Origin: Rhodoluna sp.
GTDB taxonomy: Bacteria > Actinomycetota > Actinomycetes > Actinomycetales > Microbacteriaceae
Length of the DNA: 5,547 nucleotides
Assembly (NCBI GenBank): GCA_023260375.1
Contig: JALQVK010000193.1
Span: 1-5,547 of the forward strand
Direction of reading: 5' to 3'
Shown: one piece after another, positions 1 to 5,547 of the stretch
How positions within the stretch are numbered: the first letter of the stretch is position 1
How the letters are laid out: the number at the start of each line of letters is the position of its first letter
Position numbers and translations under genes: made by a program
Notes under the pieces: model-generated
What the model was told of the DNA's origin: nothing
Databases searched by the model: none
What the model saw: the letters and a program-made list of their open reading frames with translations, nothing else

Positions 1-921
1 CAAGGACCCGCTGTATCCTGCCTTAAAGTTTGCAAAGTTAGCGACCATCGGTGCGAAGACTTCTCGCATCGCGACCGATCTCATATCGGTCTCCGTTCCC
101 GATGTTGCGAGCGTAAATGTCGTTGATGGAACACTGTTCGCGGCCTGAGAACCGAATGAAGCAGCCATCAGAACTCCGGCTGTAGCCAGCGCCGTGGGGT
201 GATTGAGTTTCAGGAACATGCGGGTGGTGTTGGCTTTGCGTTCAAATTCTTCGTTCACTTTGCCACAACTGAAACCGAACACCGTGAGAGCGATGTCTGC
301 TTCCTCTGGCTTCACCTTGGTCACAAACCCGCGGTCTTCAACTTTGACGATGTCGCGAAGCGCTTCGCGTCGCTGCCAAATTTGGAAACAGGTCTTTAGG
401 TTGTTTCGCTGACTGATTAGCGTGTGAGTGTCGTCGACGTAATCGATGGCCAGGTCTTCGTCATGGATGAGATGAAATCGACGATCGAGACGGTTCATAA
501 CCGACCACTTACGCCACGAACGCGGAACGATGAACGCGATGAATTCGCTGTGGTCGGCAGCGCGATTAAAGAATGGGATGCTGAGTGAATTGTTGCGACC
601 AAATGGCGGGTTCGAAATCGTCACCGCGTCTTTGAGCCTGAGATTGGTGGCCAGGTAGTCGGCTTTGCCAACGTCATTGTGCTTTGGTTCGATGTCCACG
701 CTGAGCACCTTTTTCGCGCCAGCCGCCTTGGCCGCCTCAACGAAAGCGCCGGTTCCACCAGCCGGTTCCAACACCGTGCGGGAAGAAAAGTCGGGAACCA
801 GCTGTTTCACTTTAGAGACCAGAACACTTGCCAGCTCACGCGGCGTGTAGTACTGCTCTTTGCCGGTTACGCGCCTGTTGCCAGGTTTGGCGCGCGCAGT
901 TACTACCGACTTAGGGGACAT
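1..921 (-). CDS. Adenine-N6 DNA methyltransferase, gamma-type motif order (C-terminus cut by window edge)
   Basis: Reading leftward from the ATG at 921-919, the frame stays open for 307 codons to base 1, so the C-terminal end is missing. Visible motifs, in order: EQYYTP at residues 22-27 (motif X type), EPAGGTGAF at 52-60 (motif I, the SAM-binding loop), an acidic VDIEP at 75-79 (D76 or E78 likely contacts the SAM ribose), D88 (motif III position) and NPPF at 104-107 (motif IV, catalytic). The X-I-IV order with NPPF is that of gamma-class amino methyltransferases, which transfer a methyl group from SAM to adenine N6 in DNA. The later part, which would hold target recognition, has no motif I recognise. 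The start is well fixed: an in-frame stop lies three codons upstream at 931-933. There is no Shine-Dalgarno sequence, so the mRNA may be leaderless. No restriction endonuclease is visible nearby; whether it is solitary, or what site it methylates, cannot be judged here. Confidence 0.85.
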   Translation of the reverse strand, partial: MSPKSVVTARAKPGNRRVTGKEQYYTPRELASVLVSKVKQLVPDFSSRTVLEPAGGTGAFVEAAKAAGAKKVLSVDIEPKHNDVGKADYLATNLRLKDAVTISNPPFGRNNSLSIPFFNRAADHSEFIAFIVPRSWRKWSVMNRLDRRFHLIHDEDLAIDYVDDTHTLISQRNNLKTCFQIWQRREALRDIVKVEDRGFVTKVKPEEADIALTVFGFSCGKVNEEFERKANTTRMFLKLNHPTALATAGVLMAASFGSQAANSVPSTTFTLATSGTETDMRSVAMREVFAPMVANFANFKAGYSGSL

Positions 922-926
922 GTATC

Positions 927-936
927 TAGGCTAGCA
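927..936. promoter_or_regulatory. Putative overlapping divergent -10 elements
   Basis: The symmetric core CTAGGCTAG at 926-934 fits the actinobacterial -10 pattern TANNNT on both strands: TAGGCT at 927-932 on plus and TAGCCT at 933-928 on minus. On minus it is preceded by TGC (936-934), giving an extended -10. Six bases separate this box from the A of the methyltransferase ATG at 921, so transcription would begin at the start codon and give a leaderless message. On plus, a start near 939-940 would leave a leader of about 11 bases with the AGGAG of the exporter ATPase gene. No convincing -35 box is seen on plus. This is inference from spacing and consensus; the exporter operon could instead be driven from within the methyltransferase gene. 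Confidence 0.4.
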
Positions 937-940
937 AGGT

Positions 941-945
941 AGGAG
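941..945 (+). promoter_or_regulatory. Ribosome binding site of the exporter ATPase gene
   Basis: AGGAG lies 5 bases before the GTG at 951. An in-frame TAG at 927-929 rules out any start further upstream, so this site decides in favour of the GTG start. Confidence 0.8.
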
Positions 946-950
946 AATTC

Positions 951-1892
951 GTGACTAAATCATCTGAGCCAGAGCTCGTTATTCGCGCCAAGGGTTTGCG
1001 TAAAACCTATGGTGATTTTGTTGCCGTAGCCGGCATCGACTTCGAGGTAAAGCGTGGAGAAGCCTTTGGTTTACTGGGCCCGAACGGTGCCGGTAAGTCC
1101 ACGACGATGCGCATGATTACCTCTACGCTTCAGCGCACCGAGGGTGAACTAACAATTCTTGGAAAAGACCCAGACAAGTTTGGTCCGGAAATTCGAGCTC
1201 ACCTTGGCGTTGTGCCACAGCAGGACAACCTTGACCGACAGCTCACAGTTTGGGAGAACATCCTTGTTTACGGCCGCTATTTTGGCCTCAGTCGTAAGTT
1301 CTTGAAAAACAAAATCGAGGAACTGCTCGCATTCGCGCAGTTGGAAGAAAAGCGCAATGTGAAGAGCGAAGAACTTTCCGGCGGTATGAAGCGACGTCTA
1401 ACCATCGCTCGCGGACTAGTAAATGAGCCGGAAATTTTGCTACTCGACGAACCAACCACCGGCCTCGACCCTCAGGCTCGTCACGTTCTCTGGGACAGAC
1501 TTTTTCGCCTAAAAGAACTTGGCGTAACCCTGGTTCTCACCACTCACTACATGGATGAAGCGGAACAGCTCTGCGACCGCCTAATCGTCATGGACAAAGG
1601 CCAGATCATGGCTGAAGGTAGCCCAGCACAACTCATCAAGGACTATTCGAGCAAAGAGGTTCTAGAAGTAAGATTTGGCTCCGCCGGAAATTCGAACGCA
1701 GCCAAGAAATTACAAAAAGTTGGCGACCGAATTGAAGTCTTACCAGACCGCATTCTGATCTATTCGTCGAATGGCGAAAAGGTTTTGGAGCAACTCACCA
1801 AGATGGGCCTGAAGCCGGTTACCTCTCTAGTTCGTCGTAGTTCCTTGGAAGACGTTTTCCTTCGCCTAACCGGTAGAACTTTGGTCGATTAA
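951..1892 (+). CDS. ABC exporter ATP-binding protein, NodI/DrrA type
   Basis: This 313-residue cytoplasmic ATPase powers an ABC-2 type exporter whose two permeases follow directly. The nucleotide-binding domain covers about residues 9-235: Walker A GPNGAGKST at 43-51, Q-loop in VVPQQDNL at 87-94, signature LSGGM at 142-146, Walker B ILLLDEP at 162-168 with catalytic E167, D-loop GLD at 171-173 and switch H199 in TTHYMDEAE. All catalytic residues are intact. DNLD after the Q-loop, DPQARH after the D-loop and a C-terminal domain of about 75 residues ending in LEDVFLRLTGR are typical of NodI and DrrA proteins, which serve exporters of lipo-oligosaccharides, antibiotics or polysaccharides. The length is normal for that family. 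The start is GTG at 951 with a good AGGAG. The TAA stop overlaps the next gene's ATG by one base (TAATG), implying translational coupling. The transported substrate is unknown; family membership is secure. Confidence 0.95.
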   Translation: MTKSSEPELVIRAKGLRKTYGDFVAVAGIDFEVKRGEAFGLLGPNGAGKSTTMRMITSTLQRTEGELTILGKDPDKFGPEIRAHLGVVPQQDNLDRQLTVWENILVYGRYFGLSRKFLKNKIEELLAFAQLEEKRNVKSEELSGGMKRRLTIARGLVNEPEILLLDEPTTGLDPQARHVLWDRLFRLKELGVTLVLTTHYMDEAEQLCDRLIVMDKGQIMAEGSPAQLIKDYSSKEVLEVRFGSAGNSNAAKKLQKVGDRIEVLPDRILIYSSNGEKVLEQLTKMGLKPVTSLVRRSSLEDVFLRLTGRTLVD

Positions 1893-2722
1893 TGTCCGAC
1901 GTCTTTTCAAATTGGCAAGGTGCGGCCAAACTGGTCGACCCTCGCAAGCCTGCTCGTTGGGGTTCGTTTTATGTAGCACTGGCTCGTGGTCGAGAGTCGT
2001 TCAAATGGTGGATGCCAATGATTGCCTATGGCATCGGTCACCCGGTGCTTTATCTAATGAGTATTGGTATCGGTCTGGGTAGCCTGGTCTCCAAAAATCT
2101 TGGGCTAGTCGACGGCGTGCCATATTTAACCTTCCTGGCGCCGGCGCTACTAATGGCTAGTGCTCTTCAGGCTGCCGTCGATGAAACCTCGTTCGTGGTG
2201 TTGCAAGGCTTCAGCTGGGAGAAGTCGTTCCATGCCATGAATCAGACTGCAATCGGCGGACGCCAGATTGCCAACGGACTGATGCTCTATGCGATGTTCC
2301 GCGTGATCATAAATTCAATCGTTTACGGCGTGATTTTGGTTCTATTCGGAGCTCTTTCGTGGGAATCAATTCCAGGCTTAAGTTTGCTGGCATTACTCTT
2401 GGGAACCTGTTGGGGCTATGTCTTCATGGCATACGCCAGCTACATTCACGAAGAAGGCGACATGCTGGTGTTGGCTATGCGCTTTATCGTGGCACCAATG
2501 TTTATGTTTTCAGGAACGTTTTACGAACTAAAAAACATGCCGGAATTGGTTCAAAACATTGCTTGGGCCTCGCCGCTTTGGCACGGAACAGAATTGGCTA
2601 GAAGCCTCAGTTACGGTTCTTCTGACCCATACACTTTTTGGCACTACGCGGTGCTTCTGGGCTACGGACTAATTGGAGCGGCTTTTGCCTACCCTCAGTT
2701 CATGAAGAGGCTGAGCCGATGA
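1892..2722 (+). CDS. ABC-2 type exporter permease, first subunit (NodJ-like)
   Basis: This 276-residue inner-membrane protein is expected to form half of the exporter channel and to bind the upstream ATPase. A basic cytoplasmic N-terminus of about 40 residues is followed by six likely helices near 43-66, 78-96, 127-155, 160-184, 190-212 and 249-270. The segment FLAPALLMASALQ (81-93), the following ETSF, the SFHAMNQT stretch (112-119) and PMFMFSGTF (202-210) at the fifth helix match the layout I know from NodJ and related ABC-2 permeases. No signal peptide is seen or expected. The ATG at 1892 shares its A with the ATPase stop codon and has no clear Shine-Dalgarno, so reinitiation by ribosomes leaving the ATPase gene is likely. 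The gene ends in an ATGA overlap with the second permease. The substrate is unknown. Confidence 0.92.
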   Translation: MSDVFSNWQGAAKLVDPRKPARWGSFYVALARGRESFKWWMPMIAYGIGHPVLYLMSIGIGLGSLVSKNLGLVDGVPYLTFLAPALLMASALQAAVDETSFVVLQGFSWEKSFHAMNQTAIGGRQIANGLMLYAMFRVIINSIVYGVILVLFGALSWESIPGLSLLALLLGTCWGYVFMAYASYIHEEGDMLVLAMRFIVAPMFMFSGTFYELKNMPELVQNIAWASPLWHGTELARSLSYGSSDPYTFWHYAVLLGYGLIGAAFAYPQFMKRLSR

Positions 2723-3552
2723 GTTTTATCAATGCTGCGATTACGCTCGCCGAACGTCGTTCCGGGAAATTCGGCTCAAGTATTTTTGCCGGCCGACCTG
2801 GCACCGTTGCCGAGCGCAATCTGAGGACCCTTCGTTCCAGCAGCGGGCTCACTTTCGCGGCTGGCTTTGTGGAGCCGGTTCTGTTTCTAATTGCTTTTGG
2901 TTACGGAGTTGGTGGAATGGTTGGAACCATCACCGATCACGGCAAAACTATCTCCTACGCTGCCTACATCATGCCGGCTCTGCTTGCGACGAGTGCCATG
3001 AACGGAGCCATCTTCGACAGTACCTGGAACGTCTATTTCAAGATGCAGTTCGCAAAGCTCTATCAGGGAATGCTGGCCACCAGTTTGGGCACCTTAGATG
3101 TCGCACTCGGTGAAATCGGTTGGGCGATGTTCCGCGGTTTCGTTTACGCCATTGGTTTCGTCACTGTAGTTGGAGCACTTGGACTTTTGCCGTCCTTTGG
3201 AGGAGCACTATTAGCAATTGCCGCCGCTGGGATTGTCGCGTTTGCCTTTGCCTCGATTGGAATGGGCATTACCAGTTATGTGAAAAGCTTCCAACAATTA
3301 GACATGGTCACATTCCTGTTGCTGCCAATGTTCTTATTCTCGGGAACCCTCTTCCCGCTTAGTATCTTCCCTGAATGGGCTCAGGTCCTGATCAACGCGC
3401 TGCCACTGCGGCAAGCAATTGACCTGGTGCGCGACTGCATGAACCTGAACCTCAGCTGGTCGCTGTTGGGCCACGTTTCATACTTCGCGGTAATGATAAT
3501 CGGCGGACTGTTTTTCACAACCCGCCGATTAACTGCCTTGTTCTTGCGCTAG
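2719..3552 (+). CDS. ABC-2 type exporter permease, second subunit (NodJ-like)
   Basis: This 277-residue permease has the same plan as the one before it: a basic N-terminus, then helices near 44-68, 80-96, 132-156, 160-185, 192-214 and 248-266. FLFSGTLFPLS at 205-215, followed by the PLRQAIDLVR segment (219-228 onward to 230), is a strong NodJ/DrrB hallmark, stronger than in the first permease. The two share layout and motif positions (FSGT near 207 in both) but differ widely in sequence, so they are probably old paralogues forming a heterodimer. The frame is open back to an ATG at 2638, but the start chosen is ATG 2719: it forms the coupled ATGA overlap with the preceding stop, has GAAGAGG at 2704-2710 eight bases upstream, and gives a length equal to the partner's. 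The frame's final codons contain a strong inverted repeat (3497-3531). Substrate unknown. Confidence 0.92.
   Translation: MSFINAAITLAERRSGKFGSSIFAGRPGTVAERNLRTLRSSSGLTFAAGFVEPVLFLIAFGYGVGGMVGTITDHGKTISYAAYIMPALLATSAMNGAIFDSTWNVYFKMQFAKLYQGMLATSLGTLDVALGEIGWAMFRGFVYAIGFVTVVGALGLLPSFGGALLAIAAAGIVAFAFASIGMGITSYVKSFQQLDMVTFLLLPMFLFSGTLFPLSIFPEWAQVLINALPLRQAIDLVRDCMNLNLSWSLLGHVSYFAVMIIGGLFFTTRRLTALFLR
3497..3531. terminator. Inverted repeat, possible terminator shared by the convergent operons
   Basis: Arms at 3497-3506 (TAATCGGCGG) and 3522-3531 (CCGCCGATTA) pair perfectly over 10 bp around a 15-base loop. GTT at 3510-3512 and AAC at 3519-3521 could extend the stem by three pairs past a bulge. 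The repeat lies inside the last codons of the second permease, 18 bases before its stop, and 27 bases beyond the stop of the convergent membrane protein gene. Neither side has a clean U-tract; the plus side is only mildly T-rich. It could therefore act as a U-less hairpin terminator in either direction, as proposed for actinobacteria. This is inferred from position and symmetry. Confidence 0.4.
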
Positions 3553-3558
3553 TTACTA

Positions 3559-3930
3559 CTACTTAGCAATAAGGATTGGGCCAAGCACTGCTAGACAGAT
3601 GTTTAGGGTGGTTAGACCGGCGATTGCAGGTACAACCCACTTTGCGGTCTTTTCCTTCTTGTTGTATCCGTAAGCGATGAAGAAGATTGCTGTGATCACA
3701 ATGCTCTTAACACCTAGGACCCAGTTGTTGATCTGTTCGGTTGTTTCAACCATTGGTACAAGAGCTGCCAGTGCGAAACCGGTGACCAGCATTAGCCATG
3801 CACCGTGAAGAATACCTGCGTTGATCTTCATGCCAGTTCCCCAGTCTTTTAGCTGGTAGAAGAAGCCGGATAGAAGGGCTCCAATACCAACTAAGTGGAG
3901 GATTAGAGCAATTTTTGTTGTTAGTTCCAT
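3559..3930 (-). CDS. Four-helix membrane protein of unknown function, last gene of the riboflavin operon
   Basis: I do not recognise this 123-residue protein. Four hydrophobic helices are evident near residues 6-26, 38-58, 72-89 and 99-121. The loop after helix 3 is strongly basic (KKEKTAK, 91-97) and the loop after helix 2 is acidic (E62, E65), so by the positive-inside rule both ends should face outward. One histidine sits in helix 1 (H12) and one in helix 2 (H42). Paired membrane histidines can bind haem or metal in other small membrane proteins, but that is only a hint here. The ATG at 3930-3928 lies inside the ribH coding region, giving a 10-base overlap, with no good Shine-Dalgarno; translation is probably coupled to ribH. 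The stop is TAG, 6 bases from the convergent permease stop. Its place in a riboflavin operon could mean a flavin-related role or simple co-transcription; the sequence does not decide. Confidence 0.8.
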   Translation of the reverse strand: MELTTKIALILHLVGIGALLSGFFYQLKDWGTGMKINAGILHGAWLMLVTGFALAALVPMVETTEQINNWVLGVKSIVITAIFFIAYGYNKKEKTAKWVVPAIAGLTTLNICLAVLGPILIAK

Positions 3931-4388
3931 GGCTTTAGTCTAGCCATCTGGACCGCAGCTTCAACAGCCTCGGCACCCTTGTCTTCCGACGAACCTTCAA
4001 GCCCAGCACGGTCTAGAGCCTGCTTTTCGGTGTCAACTGTTAGCAAGCCAAAACCGATTGGAACACCTGAATCAAGCTGAACGCGGGTTAGGCCATCGGT
4101 GGCCGCGTTGCACACATATTCGAAGTGAGGGGTTCCACCGCGAATGACTACACCCAGGGCAATTACCACCTCGGCGCCGTCTTCAATCGCGTACTGAGCA
4201 CCCAAAGGAAGCTCGAAAGCGCCCGGCACTCGCATGATTGAGTAGACATCGTTGCCGGCTGCCTTCAAAGCGCGCTCGGCTCCAGCGAGTAGACCCTCGG
4301 TGATTTCGGTGTGCCAAGAGGTGACCACAATAGTGACCGCCAAACCCGTTGCGTCAATTTGAAGTTTTGGTGCTCCCGCTCCGCTCAT
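3921..4388 (-). CDS. ribH: 6,7-dimethyl-8-ribityllumazine synthase
   Basis: RibH condenses 5-amino-6-ribitylamino-uracil with 3,4-dihydroxy-2-butanone 4-phosphate to form dimethyl-ribityllumazine, the penultimate step of riboflavin synthesis, in the cytoplasm. At 155 residues it has the usual family length. Visible family features are SWH at 24-26 (aromatic residue near the substrate), PGAFELP at 55-61, GVVIRGGTPHFEYV at 79-92 with the proposed catalytic H88, TVDTEKQALDRAG at 117-129 with R127 expected to bind the phosphate, and SSEDKGAEA at 133-141. The SGAGAP start and LTRVQLDS segment resemble the mycobacterial enzyme as I recall it. The ATG at 4388 overlaps the ribBA stop by one base (TAATG); AAAGG at 4403-4399 may serve as ribosome site. 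The family forms 60-mer shells or pentamers; which applies here cannot be told. Confidence 0.97.
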   Translation of the reverse strand: MSGAGAPKLQIDATGLAVTIVVTSWHTEITEGLLAGAERALKAAGNDVYSIMRVPGAFELPLGAQYAIEDGAEVVIALGVVIRGGTPHFEYVCNAATDGLTRVQLDSGVPIGFGLLTVDTEKQALDRAGLEGSSEDKGAEAVEAAVQMARLKPWN

Positions 4389-5547
4389 TAGTTGCCCGCC
4401 TTTACTTCGCCAATGATGTGGCCCATCTTTTCACGCTTGGTTTCGAGGTAACCAATGTTTTCAGTCGCCAAACCAGTGATAACTGGAACATATTCGTTTA
4501 CTGGGATACCTGCATCAATTAGGAAGTTGCTCTTGGCAGGGTTGTTGGTCATAAGTCGAACACTGGTAACACCAAGGTCGCGCAAGATTGACACGGCAGC
4601 ACCGTATTCGCGGTTTTCCGATGGCAGACCAAGTGCTAGGTTTGCCTCAACTGTGTCGAGACCCTGCTCCTGCAGAGCATAGGCCTTCAGCTTGTTTAGA
4701 AGACCAATACCACGGCCCTCCTGACCGCGCAGATAGATCACAACACCACCCTTAGGGTCGTTCGCGATCTTGTCTAAAGCAAAGTCCAGCTGCGGACCAC
4801 ATTCACACTTCAACGAACCGAACGCTTCACCGGTGATGCACTCCGAGTGCATACGAACCAGGACGTCGTCGCCGGTTGGATTGCCAGAAATAATGGCTAC
4901 GTGGTCGGCGGTGGTTTTGATGTCGTAGTAACCACGCAACCGGAAATTACCGTGAGTGGTTGGCACCTTCGCCTCTGCTTCAAAACGAATTCGGTTGGTC
5001 GGGTTGTGGCTCTGATCAATGTCGTGAGTTTTTAGGTACTCAACAATCTGTTCAATTGTGATGACTGGAAGTTCCTCACGGATTCCGGTGTCAATTAGTT
5101 CTGGTAGTCGCATCATGCTCCCATCCTCGTTAACCATTTCTCCGATGACCCCCACCGGAGTTAAACCTGCAAGCTTAAGTAGATCCACCGCTGCTTCGGT
5201 GTGGCCAGGGCGACCAATAACACCCTGGTGGTGAGCGCGTAGCGGAACCATGTGACCCGGGCGAATCAGCGATTCCGCTGACGACATTGGGTCGGCCAAA
5301 GTGCGCGCCGTCAAAGCGCGGTCGTAAGCCGAAACACCGGTCGATTCGCGAGCAGTGGCATCCACGGTAACCGTGTAGTTGGTGCGGTGTGGGTCCTGAT
5401 TGTTTTGAATCATGAGTGGAAGCTCGAGTTCATTAGCGCGGGCGTCCTCCATAGGAACACAAAGGAACCCGGTGGTGTTGCGAACAATCCACGCCATCCA
5501 CTCTTCCGTTACCATCTCGGCGGCAATGATGGCATCGCCTTCGTTCT
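4388..5547 (-). CDS. ribBA: Bifunctional DHBP synthase / GTP cyclohydrolase II (N-terminus cut by window edge)
   Basis: A fused enzyme supplying both branches of riboflavin synthesis. Numbering is from an internal Met at 5515; the frame continues upstream as NEGDAIIAAE to the window edge, matching the RENEGD metal and substrate motif of DHBP synthase, so the true start is outside. The RibB half (to about 162) shows TVTVDA (48-53), STGVSAYDR (58-66), RPGHMVPLRA (85-94) and GRPGHTEAAVDL (101-112); it makes dihydroxybutanone phosphate from ribulose 5-phosphate. The RibA half (about 176-375) has the zinc cysteines C226, C237 and C239, RGQEGRGIGL (263-272), AYALQ with Y279, and TNNPAK; it opens GTP to the diaminopyrimidine. 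Y279 is at the position usual for true GTP cyclohydrolase II; some Streptomyces paralogues have Met there. Both halves look intact. The TAA stop shares one base with the ribH ATG. Confidence 0.96.
   Translation of the reverse strand, partial: NEGDAIIAAEMVTEEWMAWIVRNTTGFLCVPMEDARANELELPLMIQNNQDPHRTNYTVTVDATARESTGVSAYDRALTARTLADPMSSAESLIRPGHMVPLRAHHQGVIGRPGHTEAAVDLLKLAGLTPVGVIGEMVNEDGSMMRLPELIDTGIREELPVITIEQIVEYLKTHDIDQSHNPTNRIRFEAEAKVPTTHGNFRLRGYYDIKTTADHVAIISGNPTGDDVLVRMHSECITGEAFGSLKCECGPQLDFALDKIANDPKGGVVIYLRGQEGRGIGLLNKLKAYALQEQGLDTVEANLALGLPSENREYGAAVSILRDLGVTSVRLMTNNPAKSNFLIDAGIPVNEYVPVITGLATENIGYLETKREKMGHIIGEVKAGN

Noticed and set aside
1..230. Possible frameshift in the distal methyltransferase, where the protein looks less familiar
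   Set aside because: The frame is open to base 1, while an alternative frame hits a stop near the edge. Variable target-recognition regions are expected to look unfamiliar.
199..942. Several plus-strand open frames of 61-87 codons
   Set aside because: They are antisense to the methyltransferase, whose conserved motifs prove the minus frame is coding; none shows a motif of its own.
1277..1459. Minus-strand 60-codon open frame in the ATPase gene
   Set aside because: It is antisense to the Q-loop to Walker B region and low in complexity (serine runs opposite glutamate-rich coding).
2638..2718. Upstream ATG extending the second permease by 27 residues
   Set aside because: The extension lies wholly within the first permease's coding end, is not hydrophobic in the family pattern, and lacks the Shine-Dalgarno and ATGA coupling that support ATG 2719.
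3553..3558. Terminator hairpin in the convergent gap
   Set aside because: The gap has only 6 bases, and the flanking GCTA/TAGC arms pair for just 4 bp, too weak to call.
898..3570. Similar strings AGTTACTACCGACTTAG (898-914) and AGTTACTACTACTTAG (3551-3566)
   Set aside because: The match is short and gapped. The copies sit in unrelated contexts (start of one gene, stops of two others), so a chance match is the simpler explanation.
4455..5035. Plus-strand open frames of 62-75 codons within the riboflavin genes
   Set aside because: They are shadows of RibBA, whose motifs are intact along the whole minus frame.
5516..5547. FMN riboswitch upstream of ribBA
   Set aside because: This end is still RibBA coding sequence (NEGD motif), so the operon leader is outside the window and nothing can be said about a riboswitch.

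Overview
The window is a very compact stretch of bacterial chromosome with seven protein genes in three transcription groups. Only about 35 bases lie outside genes (922-950 and 3553-3558). Base composition is near half G+C by eye. The lumazine synthase, the fused RibBA and the two-permease exporter all look actinobacterial in type. Together with the tight packing, this suggests a moderate-GC, small-genome actinobacterium, perhaps of the Microbacteriaceae. That placement is inference from remembered family sequences, not from a search.

Positions 1-921, minus strand: most of an adenine-N6 DNA methyltransferase of the gamma order (motif X, then motif I, then NPPF), cut off at its C-terminus by the window edge. 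It starts only 29 bases from the next gene, which diverges from it. Those 29 bases hold a symmetric element that reads as a -10 box on both strands.

Positions 951-3552, plus strand: a three-gene operon for an ABC-2 type exporter of the NodI/NodJ or DrrA/DrrB class. It has one ATPase and two different six-helix permeases. The junctions overlap (TAATG, then ATGA), so the subunits are probably translationally coupled and form one complex with a heterodimeric membrane part. The substrate cannot be read from the sequence.

Positions 3559-5547, minus strand: the end of a riboflavin operon. Bifunctional RibBA is cut off at its N-terminus by the window edge. It is followed by RibH (1-base overlap) and by an unrecognised four-helix membrane protein (10-base overlap). 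RibBA supplies both RibH substrates, or their precursor: its DHBP synthase half makes dihydroxybutanone phosphate, and its GTP cyclohydrolase II half opens the branch leading to the ribityl-aminouracil. RibH condenses the two. The membrane protein is the least explained gene here.

The exporter and riboflavin operons meet tail to tail with a 6-base gap. A 10-bp perfect inverted repeat in the last codons of the second permease is the best candidate for a shared terminator. I saw no tRNA, rRNA, CRISPR array, insertion sequence or riboswitch. Apart from the small items listed as findings, this is ordinary core and transport content, and I see no clear new defence or mobile system.
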